A stretch of DNA of 64,000 nt, taken from positions 88,889 through 152,888 of the forward strand of contig CAZFYB010000001.1 in the NCBI GenBank assembly GCA_964523145.1. The letters are read 5' to 3'. Position 1 is the first letter of the stretch, and the number at the start of each line of letters is the position of its first letter. The translations under genes were made by a program, and so were the position numbers. This document shows, in pieces, positions 33,027 to 40,583 of this stretch. The stretch comes from Microsaccharimonas sp964523145 (GTDB lineage: Bacteria > Patescibacteriota > Saccharimonadia > Saccharimonadales > Saccharimonadaceae). Under the pieces are notes generated by a model that had not been told where the DNA came from, ran no database searches, and worked only from the letters and a program-made list of their open reading frames with translations.

Positions 33027-33803
33027 ATGCAGGAAAATCCATCCGACAATGGTGTTGAGTTAAGTCAGTATCCAGATGATGGCGAACTTTGGTTGCTTGA
33101 TTTAGAATCGACCCCAGAAAGTAGACTTGATGCTGTGTGCCGCGCGTATGAATCGCACACCGGCAACAGTCTACCTCGCCCCTTAGATGAGAATGCTCAA
33201 TTAAATGTCAGGAAATGGCTCATAGATCAGGAATTCTCCACTTCCAAGGCAACTGACTCGGTTTACTCAAAGGCACTTTTATGGCGTAAGCATCAGTACA
33301 GTGCGCCATTAATTCATCGTGATGCTGGCATTAAGGCCGGATGGCTACAGCAAGCTCCGTGTGTGACATGTCATCCTAATGATACCAGCTCCGCTCGTCC
33401 AATTAGCTTCAGTATTCGCGTACGCCCGTTTAGTGCACAAGCATTAAAATCATCGAGCTTAAAGAGTATTAAAGAAAAAATAAGAAATAGCATGGAGGGA
33501 AGATTTCAAGATACGGGCGACTGGACAGATACGGAAGTCTGCGTATCTATCGTTGCCGTAGTGGGCAGAAATGATAGAAAAAAAGATGTCGATAACATGG
33601 CAAAAGGGTTATTGGACTCAATTCAAAAGTTCACGTTCACGGATGACAATATGATATCTCATCTATCAATACATCGACTAAAGCAAACGGGTGTAGAAGG
33701 TTATTATAAAATTTTAGTAAGACCAGTTTCAAATAATATGTCGGACGTAGTTTATACGCAAGTTAAAATTAATTGGCTTGAACTCCCTGAGATTACGCTT
33801 TAA
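33027..33803 (+). CDS. RusA-like Holliday junction resolvase domain protein
   Basis: 258 aa. The C-terminal part carries the RusA acid/lysine pattern: KKDVDNMAKGLLD (D187, D189, N190, K193) and TDDNMI (D206, D207). E. coli RusA is about 120 aa, so the first ~130 residues, with a CVTC pair, are an extra domain of unknown role. TATCAT ends 7 bases before the ATG (leaderless). It is the first gene after tRNA-Trp in the repeat-separated array; RusA genes are often phage-borne. Confidence 0.75.
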   Translation: MQENPSDNGVELSQYPDDGELWLLDLESTPESRLDAVCRAYESHTGNSLPRPLDENAQLNVRKWLIDQEFSTSKATDSVYSKALLWRKHQYSAPLIHRDAGIKAGWLQQAPCVTCHPNDTSSARPISFSIRVRPFSAQALKSSSLKSIKEKIRNSMEGRFQDTGDWTDTEVCVSIVAVVGRNDRKKDVDNMAKGLLDSIQKFTFTDDNMISHLSIHRLKQTGVEGYYKILVRPVSNNMSDVVYTQVKINWLELPEITL

Positions 33804-33885
33804 AGCAAAATAATGAAAAAACACGGAAGAATGGCCTAATGTCGGAATACTACCTACTGTAGGAACTCCTTCAGTCCTATGAGTT

Positions 33886-33968
33886 AATGTTCTTAATTCT
33901 TCCACGGGAGGGCTGCAAGCATAGGGTGATAAAATTAGTTTCCTTGATTGGAGGCTTTTTCTTTTTTT
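33886..33968 (+). repeat. tRNA-end-like repeat R1 with terminator
   Basis: GTTC-TTAATTCTTCCAC-GGGAGGGCTGC-AAGCATAGG, aligned with the tRNA-Trp T-arm, acceptor, CCA end and flank (one C of CCA lost), then AGTTTCC...GGAGGCT and a T-run. The most diverged of the four copies. Confidence 0.55.
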
Positions 33969-33993
33969 ATGAAGGTAGACTATACTTACTGCA

Positions 33994-34578
33994 ATGAAGA
34001 CATTGAAGCTAATTGGTTCATTCATCATAGTGATCGGTTTAACAGCTGCTGTTATTTTTGGTTTATGGATAGTAGTCAAGGCGGGTTGGGATGCATATAG
34101 AACTTTGACTGAAGGTGTACAAGTAACGATTTTAGCTGGATTTGTGACTTTATTTACTACACTATTTTCAATAACATATACGAAAGTAAAAGAGCGAAAA
34201 CTTCAAATAGAAGCGAACAACAACATTCATAAGCAGAAGCTTTACAGCGAATTTACAGGTAAAGTGGTAGATTTACTTTCTGATCCCAAACTTGGTGAAG
34301 ATGATGCATGGACCCGAGAAATGCGACTTAACTTTATGAAGAACGCATTTTTATGGTCTGATTCCGCTGTCCTTAAGGCTTATCAGCGATTTCGAATTAA
34401 TTCTCAGCTAAAAGATGAGGGTGAACAGGCCGTATACGACATCGCAACTCTATTGTTGGAATTTAGAAAAGATATGGGACTTAAAAATAAGAAAGTTACA
34501 CAGCACACAATAGTAGATATTCTTTACGATCAATCTGACCTCATTGATTTTTATAAGAAGTTCCCTGAAAAGAAATAG
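33994..34578 (+). CDS. Two-helix membrane protein with cytoplasmic helical domain
   Basis: 194 aa, unknown. Two membrane helices (LIGSFIIVIGLTAAVIFGLWIVV and ILAGFVTLFTTLFSITY) in the first ~65 residues, then a charged helical domain. The topology resembles SLATT-type and other two-helix effector proteins, an analogy only. TATACT ends 7 bases before the ATG. The stop codon lies inside repeat R2. Confidence 0.6.
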   Translation: MKTLKLIGSFIIVIGLTAAVIFGLWIVVKAGWDAYRTLTEGVQVTILAGFVTLFTTLFSITYTKVKERKLQIEANNNIHKQKLYSEFTGKVVDLLSDPKLGEDDAWTREMRLNFMKNAFLWSDSAVLKAYQRFRINSQLKDEGEQAVYDIATLLLEFRKDMGLKNKKVTQHTIVDILYDQSDLIDFYKKFPEKK

Positions 34579-34616
34579 TTCTAAGCTCGTCCACTAAGGG
34601 CTGCCAAGCATAAGTA
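34575..34616 (+). repeat. tRNA-end-like repeat R2
   Basis: 42 bases, 38 of them identical to R3 by eye. Its end CTGCCAAGCATAAGT (34601-34615) is identical to bases 32959-32973 covering the last bases of tRNA-Trp, its CCA and the flank. No terminator hairpin follows; instead a promoter for the next gene does. Confidence 0.75.
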
Positions 34617-34618
34617 TA

Positions 34619-34647
34619 TTGACATTATATATAAAATATGATATAAT
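34619..34647 (+). promoter_or_regulatory. Consensus promoter of the NERD gene
   Basis: TTGACA (34619-34624) and TATAAT (34642-34647), both perfect, 17-base spacer. Confidence 0.8.
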
Positions 34648-34674
34648 CAATTCTAATACTCGTGAGGTAATTTT

Positions 34675-35337
34675 GTGGAACTATTAATTATTTTATTTTT
34701 GTTATCTTTATTTGTTATCGCCCCAATCATGGGTGCTATTGCACTCACGTCCGGTGTAAATACAAAGCCAAGACTATCGAAGTCAAAATTGGCTGAGACG
34801 AAAGTGAATAACGCTCTAAGTAGACTCGATATGAAATCGTACGTTATATTCGAAAACGTAATTCTTCCATCTAGTGGTAATACTGCGCACACAGAGATAG
34901 ATCACATAGTAGTATCTCCGTATGGAATATTCTGCATAGAAACGAAATCTCATAGCGGTTCTATCTATGCATATGAAAGAAATAAAGACTGGGCGCAGTA
35001 CCTTGGGGGTAAAAAATATTCAATCAACAGCCCTCACCGACAAAATTACAAGCACGTAAAAGCCATAGAAGAGTTAGTAGGGTCTGACTTGAGAGCACCT
35101 ATTCACTCTTACGTAGCCTTTCCAAACGCATATCAAGTAATTACTGATAGTAATTTCGTTTATTGCAATATAGGTGCATTGATAGACCATATTTCTAGGC
35201 ACAACCGGCCAATATATACTATTGATGAATGCACCCGCATAATGAAGTCTTTAGCTTACGCAAGTAGCCAAAAAAATGCACTTTTGAAAGTTCATATTAA
35301 TGAAGTTCAATCGTATTTAGCTACTAAATCAGTTTAA
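34675..35337 (+). CDS. Membrane-anchored NERD-domain (nuclease-related) protein
   Basis: 220 aa. An N-terminal membrane helix (LLIILFLLSLFVIAPIMGAIAL) is followed by the NERD core: GNTAHTEIDHIVVSPYGIFCIETK, where D, E and K form the restriction-endonuclease-like site, and GSIYAYERNKDW. GTG start after GAGG. NERD proteins are common in accessory and defence-linked regions; the role here is unproven. It is flanked by repeats R2 and R3. Confidence 0.85.
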   Translation: MELLIILFLLSLFVIAPIMGAIALTSGVNTKPRLSKSKLAETKVNNALSRLDMKSYVIFENVILPSSGNTAHTEIDHIVVSPYGIFCIETKSHSGSIYAYERNKDWAQYLGGKKYSINSPHRQNYKHVKAIEELVGSDLRAPIHSYVAFPNAYQVITDSNFVYCNIGALIDHISRHNRPIYTIDECTRIMKSLAYASSQKNALLKVHINEVQSYLATKSV

Positions 35338-35350
35338 TATACTCGGTAAT

Positions 35351-35430
35351 ATAGTTCCAAGCTCGTTCACTAAGGGCTGCCAAATATAAGTAGTCTGAAT
35401 TTAGTCTACATCTTGGAGGCTTTTTGCTTT
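35351..35430 (+). repeat. tRNA-end-like repeat R3 with terminator
   Basis: The first 42 bases (35351-35392) match R2 with about 4 differences, including GGGCTGCCAA and ATAAGTA. AGTCTACATCTTGGAGGCT and a T-run follow, the same arrangement as behind tRNA-Trp. Confidence 0.75.
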
Positions 35431-35467
35431 TGCTTGTAAATCTAAAAGACTTGCTCATAATGAAACT

Positions 35468-35671
35468 ATGACTGACAAAGAACCAGGTTTCCCACCAATT
35501 CCATACCACGAAAAGTTCAATTACTTTATAGGTCCTGATGGCGAGTCGTATAGAACTCCAAAACCTGAGTTTGCTGCCGAAATTGCTCAAGAGAGCTTAG
35601 TAAGAATGAGCGCTGTAGCAAAGCACAATAGGGCTGCGATGGATCGTTTACCTGTAGAGCAAAGTTCTTGA
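35468..35671 (+). CDS. Small hypothetical protein, 67 aa
   Basis: Unknown. Pro-rich N-terminus (EPGFPPIPYHEKFNYFIGPDG), helical C-terminus. CATAAT ends 6 bases before the ATG. The last codons and stop lie inside repeat R4, so the coding end may have been shaped by the insertion. Confidence 0.5.
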   Translation: MTDKEPGFPPIPYHEKFNYFIGPDGESYRTPKPEFAAEIAQESLVRMSAVAKHNRAAMDRLPVEQSS

Positions 35672-35730
35672 CTCTTCCACTAGGGCTGCCAAATTTTAGT
35701 ATTATAATAGTCTCCGTTCTGAAGGCTTTT
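35661..35730 (+). repeat. tRNA-end-like repeat R4 with terminator
   Basis: GTTCTTGACTCTTCCACTAG, then GGCTGCCAA and TTTTAGTA, followed by AGTCTCC...GAAGGCT and TTTTG. The block TTCCAC and the end TGCCA are shared with tRNA-Trp. Confidence 0.7.
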
Positions 35731-35744
35731 GCTATAATAACTAC

Positions 35745-36011
35745 ATGAATAATAAGAAACTAGCACCACCCTTACTTCTTATTCCCATCCTACTTATAGT
35801 CACTTCGTTCATCATCCTGATCATCGCCAACCTTGTACTCAACCCGACATTTTGGATGACACCCGACACCGCTCCGGTAACTCTTACTCCTGTATACATT
35901 ACAGTTCTGAACGGAGTCTTTATCTCTATTGGCGGAATAGGCTTACTGAGTTTATTACCCTGTTTGATTGCTGGCGGGCTGTTACTAACAAGAAAGAGAG
36001 TTAATACTTAG
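35745..36011 (+). CDS. Small two-helix membrane protein, 88 aa
   Basis: Unknown. Two hydrophobic helices (LLLIPILLIVTSFIILIIANL and VFISIGGIGLLSLLPCLIAG) joined by a Thr/Pro-rich loop. TATAAT ends 6 bases before the ATG, so probably leaderless. The stop overlaps the GTG of the next gene. Confidence 0.55.
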   Translation: MNNKKLAPPLLLIPILLIVTSFIILIIANLVLNPTFWMTPDTAPVTLTPVYITVLNGVFISIGGIGLLSLLPCLIAGGLLLTRKRVNT

Positions 36012-36538
36012 TGATCAATTTTGATGCGATGATACTTAAGGTGGGTAAGTGGAGTATCTTAAAAGTACCTCAAAACATAAGCGACAAACTTCCTTCGCGT
36101 GGCCAAGTAATGGTAAAAGGTACCGTTCAGGATTACGCTATTGAACAAGTATTTGAACCTGATGGAAAAGGTGGGCATTGGCTTAAGTTGGATGAGCAAT
36201 TACAAAAAGCTATTAATGTAACAGCCGGTGATACGGTAAAAGTGAATGTTCAATTAAGTAAAGATTGGCACGAGCCAAATAAACCGCATGATTTCTCGAA
36301 AGCATTAGAAGAAGCTCCGGAAGCTGTTAAAAAACTTTGGGATGACATTACGCCAATGGCGCGATGGGAATGGATTAGGTGGATCAATGCTACGCGTGAA
36401 CTTGAAACGCGCAATCGTAGAATTGAAGCGTCAATCTCAAAAATGCACTCAGGGAAGCGTAGACCATGTTGCTTTAACCTTGCATCGTGCACCGACCCGG
36501 ATTTGGCGAAGAGTGGAAAACTTATAGAGATTAAATAA
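36011..36538 (+). CDS. DUF1905 / YdeI-type protein
   Basis: 175 aa. The N-terminal half is a DUF1905-like small beta domain (KVGKWSILKVP...RGQVMVKGTVQDYAIEQVFEPDGKGGHWLKL). The C-terminal half has the YdeI/OmpD-associated helical repeat (ALEEAPEAVKKLWDDITPMARWEWIRWINATRELETRNRRIE). The function of these domains is not established. GTG start, overlapping the previous stop. Confidence 0.75.
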   Translation: MINFDAMILKVGKWSILKVPQNISDKLPSRGQVMVKGTVQDYAIEQVFEPDGKGGHWLKLDEQLQKAINVTAGDTVKVNVQLSKDWHEPNKPHDFSKALEEAPEAVKKLWDDITPMARWEWIRWINATRELETRNRRIEASISKMHSGKRRPCCFNLASCTDPDLAKSGKLIEIK

Positions 36539-36540
36539 TA

Positions 36541-36569
36541 TTGACGATCCATTCAAGCATTGATAAAAT
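36541..36569 (+). promoter_or_regulatory. Promoter of the second small RNA candidate
   Basis: TTGACG (36541-36546) and TAAAAT (36564-36569), 17-base spacer. Confidence 0.7.
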
Positions 36570-36575
36570 AATATA

Positions 36576-36718
36576 TGGAAGATCAAGTGATACAGCACAA
36601 GATCATTATATGTAGCGAATCAAGTTCAATAGTTCAAGTTATTTAGTTCGTAAGCTACATCTGTTGGTGCAAATCTTCCAGTTTATTTAAGAGGCACTTC
36701 GGTGCCTCTTATTTTTTT
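36576..36718 (+). ncRNA. Rod-shaped small RNA, about 143 nt
   Basis: Own promoter, own terminator, no usable reading frame. Outer stem GGAAGAT (36577-36583) with ATCTTCC (36673-36679); inner stem ATGTAGC (36610-36616) with GCTACAT (36654-36660); large internal loops between. The rod with an open centre and its length would fit a 6S-like RNA, but the conserved 6S sequence cannot be verified by eye. It lies at the end of the tRNA-Trp array. Confidence 0.65.
36689..36718 (+). terminator. Terminator of the small RNA
   Basis: AAGAGGCAC/GTGCCTCTT with a stable TTCG loop, then ATTTTTTT. Confidence 0.92.
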
Positions 36719-36732
36719 GCTATAGTTACTCT

Positions 36733-37137
36733 ATGAAAACTATCGCAAAACGTTTAACGGACGGTCAGGATTTACTGATTGAAATCATGAAGATCGCTAA
36801 CGAACACCACATTAAGGCTGGTGTTATTTTGTCTGCAGTAGGTAGTCTGAAAGAATCACGTATTCGAGTTCCTGTTATACATGGTGAAGTGAAATACATA
36901 GCTCCGAAAAATCTTGAAATTGACACTTTGCAAGGTACTGTGTCCGTAAACGGAGCTCACCTCCATATATCTGTTTCCGGCATTGATGGATTAATGATGG
37001 GCGGTCATTTGAAAGAAGGCTGCATCATCCGTACTACCTGCGAATTGGTTATCGGGATTTTGGACAGCGTTGAGTTTACGCGCGAAGCTGACGAGATGAC
37101 TGGTTTTGATGAGCTTGTTGTACGCAATATTATATGA
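36733..37137 (+). CDS. DUF296 / PPC (PD1-like) domain protein
   Basis: 134 aa, single domain. The family pattern GAHLHISVSGIDG...GGHLKEGCIIRTTCELVI is present, with His residues that bind metal in some members. In bacteria it is a free-standing domain of unclear role. TATAGT ends 6 bases before the ATG. Confidence 0.85.
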   Translation: MKTIAKRLTDGQDLLIEIMKIANEHHIKAGVILSAVGSLKESRIRVPVIHGEVKYIAPKNLEIDTLQGTVSVNGAHLHISVSGIDGLMMGGHLKEGCIIRTTCELVIGILDSVEFTREADEMTGFDELVVRNII

Positions 37138-37214
37138 ATGAGAATCAAGTACAATATCTATACAAATTTTGTATGTGTTTTGTTGTTTACTGAGATCGTT
37201 ATATACTACCTTCA

Positions 37215-37796
37215 ATGAACGAATTATTAGATAAACTTCGAACCTTTATTAACGAGAAAGCCTCGAACCCCGAATTCGTACATCACAAATGGTTTATTAC
37301 TTGGCATCTTGAACTTGTTGAGACTTTATCAAAAGATATGATGCAGTATTACCCTGAATCTGATGAAACGACCATTATTGTTTTAAGTTGGATGCATGAC
37401 TATGGAAAGATTATCGACTTCGCACATCAGTATGACGAAAAGTACGCTGATGAGAGTAAGCGGGTTTTGAAAGATCTTGGGTTCGATGATGACTTTGCGG
37501 AAATGATCGGTGAAAGCGTAAAGCGATTCGACAAAAAGGATCATCTTGAGAAAGAAAGTATTGAAATCAGAATAGTTTCAAGCGCAGATGCATGTTCGCA
37601 TCTTGTTGGCCCGTGGATAAGCCTGTACTGGCATGAAAATCCTAGTAAACCTTTCGAAGATATTATGAAAGAGAATGCACGCAAATTAGGAAATGAGTGG
37701 GAACTTAAGGTTACTATTCCCGAGGCGATATCTGCGTATCAACAATTACATGATGACGCTATGCTTCATGCCGAAGGAGCATTGAGGCGCATATGA
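37215..37796 (+). CDS. HD-domain phosphohydrolase
   Basis: 193 aa. FVHHKWFITWHLELVE and WMHDYGKI give the H...HD metal-binding set, with a later Asp in SSADACSH. HD proteins hydrolyse phosphate esters of nucleotides or related metabolites; the substrate is unknown. TATACT ends 7 bases before the ATG. It is followed by an RdgB-like pyrophosphatase, which hints at nucleotide clean-up. Confidence 0.8.
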   Translation: MNELLDKLRTFINEKASNPEFVHHKWFITWHLELVETLSKDMMQYYPESDETTIIVLSWMHDYGKIIDFAHQYDEKYADESKRVLKDLGFDDDFAEMIGESVKRFDKKDHLEKESIEIRIVSSADACSHLVGPWISLYWHENPSKPFEDIMKENARKLGNEWELKVTIPEAISAYQQLHDDAMLHAEGALRRI

Positions 37797-37812
37797 TGTT
37801 AAACTTAGAGAT

Positions 37813-38370
37813 ATGAGCGAAATACTTCTTGTTACCGGAAGCAATCACAAATTAACTGAATGGCAAAGGCTTATGCCTGAGGGCGTTAACTTAAGTTCTG
37901 TCGACTTAAATCTCGAAGAACTACAGCGTGATGATCCCCTTGAAATTGTGACTGATAAGGTAAAATTAGCCTATGAACACGTAGGTAAACCAGTGGTTGT
38001 TGAGGATGTTTCGGCTGGACTTGTCGAACACAAAGGTCTTCCAGGTCCTTTTATAAAATTCTACATAAAAAGGTTAGGGCAAGATGCATTGTATCAGTTA
38101 GCTGGACGGAAAGATGGCGCACAAGCTATTGCCTCTTGCTCAGCAGCTTACTATGATGGCACGAACTTACTAGCTGTTAAGGGTGATGTGAATGGCACTA
38201 TTGTTGCACCACGTGGCGATAGTACATTCGGCTTTGATGTTACTTTCGTGCCAGATGGATACGAGCAAACCTATGCTGAGATGGAGTCGTCTCTTAAAAA
38301 TTCTATAAGCCACCGAGCGATTGCTGTCTCACTTCTACTTGAGGAAATGAAAGAGAATAACCTGCTATAG
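37813..38370 (+). CDS. Ham1/RdgB-family nucleoside triphosphate pyrophosphatase
   Basis: 185 aa. LLVTGSNHKLTEWQ at the start (family TXNXXKXXE-like motif), VVVEDVSAGLVEHKGLPGPFIKFY and TFGFDVTFVPDGYEQTYAEM are typical. It removes inosine/xanthosine triphosphates from the pool. It converges on the FKBP gene with a 6-base overlap. Confidence 0.88.
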   Translation: MSEILLVTGSNHKLTEWQRLMPEGVNLSSVDLNLEELQRDDPLEIVTDKVKLAYEHVGKPVVVEDVSAGLVEHKGLPGPFIKFYIKRLGQDALYQLAGRKDGAQAIASCSAAYYDGTNLLAVKGDVNGTIVAPRGDSTFGFDVTFVPDGYEQTYAEMESSLKNSISHRAIAVSLLLEEMKENNLL

Positions 38371-38754
38371 TACAGCAACCAACTCAATATCAAACACTAA
38401 ATCACTATTTGGCGGAATGCTCGAAGAGGCGCGCCGTTGCCCGTATGCCATTTCCGAGGGTATGAGTAATCGGCGAGTTCCTCCAACTTTCATGCCAGGG
38501 ACGCCTTTTGTCCAGCCATCGATTACCTGATGGAGTCCAAAAGTTGCTGGGCGATTGGTATCATGGCTACTTTCGAAAATAGTGCCATCAACGCACAAGG
38601 CTCCGGTGTAGTGAGCGGTAATGGTCGCATCGTCAGGGACAATAGCGCCGTCACCTTCTACTAAGTCAATAATCTGTAGTTCTTCGACTTTACCCTTTTT
38701 CCCGAGTGGGGTGAAGTCTTGTAATAATGTGCCTTTGAGTTTTGAATTTTTCAT
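38365..38754 (-). CDS. FKBP-type peptidyl-prolyl isomerase
   Basis: 129 aa, single FKBP domain. ITAHYTGALCVDGTIFESS, VIDGWTKGVPGMKVGGTRRLLIPSEMAYG and IPPNSDLVFDIELVAV are conserved. No signal peptide, so cytoplasmic. TATACT ends 6 bases before the ATG. Confidence 0.93.
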   Translation of the reverse strand: MKNSKLKGTLLQDFTPLGKKGKVEELQIIDLVEGDGAIVPDDATITAHYTGALCVDGTIFESSHDTNRPATFGLHQVIDGWTKGVPGMKVGGTRRLLIPSEMAYGQRRASSSIPPNSDLVFDIELVAVL

Positions 38755-38862
38755 GTTCTTAGTATATCAAGCAAACTGTAAGATATCTCACAGTTTATAT
38801 ATTATTATCACTGTAATATAGATATAGAGCAAACAGCTCAACTAATACAGCAAAGGAGAAAA

Positions 38863-39090
38863 ATGGATATATCAACAGCGATCACGTTGCTCACGATTAA
38901 CGTCATCGTACTATCTTTTGTCATTTTAGTACTGATTATTGGCATTATCGTGTTAATAGTTAAATTCAATAAAATTGCTAATAATATTCAGCAGACTTCT
39001 GCTAATGTAGCAAACATTACCGAATGGTTGTCACCCGTAAAAGTATTCGGCGTGATTGCCTCAACTATTTCAGTATTAAAAAAACGATAA
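38863..39090 (+). CDS. Small single-helix membrane protein
   Basis: 75 aa. One long N-terminal membrane helix (residues ~8-35), then an amphipathic region. AAAGGAG upstream. It precedes the YtxH gene by 16 bases and the two are likely one operon; DUF948-like plus YtxH pairs occur in other bacteria, which supports a shared envelope or stress role. Confidence 0.65.
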   Translation: MDISTAITLLTINVIVLSFVILVLIIGIIVLIVKFNKIANNIQQTSANVANITEWLSPVKVFGVIASTISVLKKR

Positions 39091-39106
39091 CGTAAAGGAG
39101 AAGAAT

Positions 39107-39430
39107 ATGGGAAAATTATCAACAGTTGTACTAGGAGCTATCGGCGGATTTATTGCTGGTGTTCTTTTGGCACCGAAAAGCGGTAAAGAAACCCGCGATG
39201 AGCTAAAGCAAAAAGCGACAGAAGGTCTTGAAAAAGCGAAATCTGGGGCAAACACTGTAAAGGGTGAGCTAACAGAAGGCGCCGAATCTATCAAGGGAAT
39301 CGCTAAAGATGCAGCTAAAGACGCAAGTCGCACTGCAAACCGGATTAAAGATGAAGTATCACAGCGAGCGTCTTCAATCAAAAGCGAAACCAAAGATACA
39401 ACCGAAGACCTAAAGCGAACAGCTCGGTAA
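39107..39430 (+). CDS. YtxH-domain protein
   Basis: 107 aa. The N-terminal glycine-rich helix (GAIGGFIAGVLLAPKSGKETRDELKQKA) is the YtxH signature. A long charged helix of Lys/Glu/Ala repeats follows, similar to LEA-like and apolipoprotein-like stress proteins. AAAGGAG precedes the ATG. A terminator follows. Confidence 0.82.
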   Translation: MGKLSTVVLGAIGGFIAGVLLAPKSGKETRDELKQKATEGLEKAKSGANTVKGELTEGAESIKGIAKDAAKDASRTANRIKDEVSQRASSIKSETKDTTEDLKRTAR

Positions 39431-39446
39431 CTTCAACCGTTTATAG

Positions 39447-39479
39447 TAAAAGCCTCCACTTGGAGGTTTTTATTTTTTT
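39447..39479 (+). terminator. Terminator after the YtxH gene
   Basis: AGCCTCCA/TGGAGGTT stem with a T-rich tail. Confidence 0.85.
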
Positions 39480-39527
39480 GCTATAATTGTAGGTAGATTA
39501 CTATAAAAAATATAGCAAAGTGACGTT

Positions 39528-40583
39528 ATGACAAAAGAAGACATTGCAAAAATCCAGTTCGGGCTCGATTCGTTTGGAGATATTCCAGTTGATGAGAATA
39601 AAAAACCGTTTAGCCATGCAGCGGCTATTCGTCAGGTGGTTGAAGAAGCTGTTCTTGCTGACAAACTGGGCGTAGATGTGATCGCGCTAGGTGAGCATCA
39701 TCGGCCTGATTTCTCGATCTCTAGCCCAGAAACTGTGTTGGCGGGTATTGCGACTCGTACGAAAAATATCAAGCTTGCATCTGGGGTGACGGTACTGAGT
39801 TCCGATGACCCTGTGCGGGTATTCCAACGTTTTGCTACGCTAGATGCGCTTTCTAACGGGCGAGCGCAAGTGATACTTGGTCGTGGGTCATTCACTGAAT
39901 CGTTTCCACTGTTTGGTTACGATATGCAGGATTATGAGCTGCTCTTTGAAGAAAAAATCGAACTCTTTTCACAATTATTAAAAGAAAAACCAGTAACGTG
40001 GTCGGGTACGCGGCGTGCACCACTTGAAAATGCTGACGTCTATCCTAAAACTGAATCAGGGCGTCTCGAGACCTTTGTTGGAGTCGGTGGATCGCCGCAA
40101 TCAGTAGTACGTGCGGCACATTACGGCTTTCCTGTGATGCTAGCGATCATTGGTGGCTCACCTGAGCGTTTTGTACCCTACATTGACCTATACAAGCGAG
40201 CTGCGAAAGAATTTGGCACTAAAGCTCACCCTGTCGGCATGCATTCCCCTGGTTTTATTGCTGATACCGATGAAGAAGCTATCCGCATTGCTTGGCCAGC
40301 TCATAAAAAGAACTTTGATCGGATTGGCAAAACACGTGGTTGGGCACCAATGACCCGTGAGCATTTTTTACAGGAAGTTGAACACGGTTCGCTGTATATA
40401 GGCTCGCCAGAAACAGTTGCTCAAAAAATGGCTAAAGCAATTAAAGCTTTGGGGGTTGAACGCATTGATTTAGTATACGGCGGTGGCCCCATGCCCGCTA
40501 CGGCCAGATTACACATGATAAAGCTCTATGGAGAAAAAGTTATTCCTCGTGTGCGTGAAATACTTGCCGAGGATACTAAATAG
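39528..40583 (+). CDS. LLM-class (luciferase-like) flavin oxidoreductase
   Basis: 351 aa TIM-barrel enzyme. VIALGEHHRPDFSISSPETVLAGIATRTKNIKLASGVTVLSSDDPVRVFQRFATLDALSNGRA is the family core. Uses FMN or F420. The next gene, 1 base away, is similar to F420-dependent NADP reductases, so the pair may share a deazaflavin or flavin cofactor. A leader of about 30 nt precedes it. Confidence 0.88.
   Translation: MTKEDIAKIQFGLDSFGDIPVDENKKPFSHAAAIRQVVEEAVLADKLGVDVIALGEHHRPDFSISSPETVLAGIATRTKNIKLASGVTVLSSDDPVRVFQRFATLDALSNGRAQVILGRGSFTESFPLFGYDMQDYELLFEEKIELFSQLLKEKPVTWSGTRRAPLENADVYPKTESGRLETFVGVGGSPQSVVRAAHYGFPVMLAIIGGSPERFVPYIDLYKRAAKEFGTKAHPVGMHSPGFIADTDEEAIRIAWPAHKKNFDRIGKTRGWAPMTREHFLQEVEHGSLYIGSPETVAQKMAKAIKALGVERIDLVYGGGPMPATARLHMIKLYGEKVIPRVREILAEDTK

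Noticed and set aside
33886..35730. CRISPR array
   Set aside because: Repeats are separated by 600-700 bases or by a gene, are imperfect and resemble tRNA ends; there are no spacers of regular size and no cas genes.
32890..36540. Integrated prophage or IS element at tRNA-Trp
   Set aside because: No integrase, transposase, structural phage genes or terminal inverted repeats are found in this stretch. The RusA-like gene alone is not enough.
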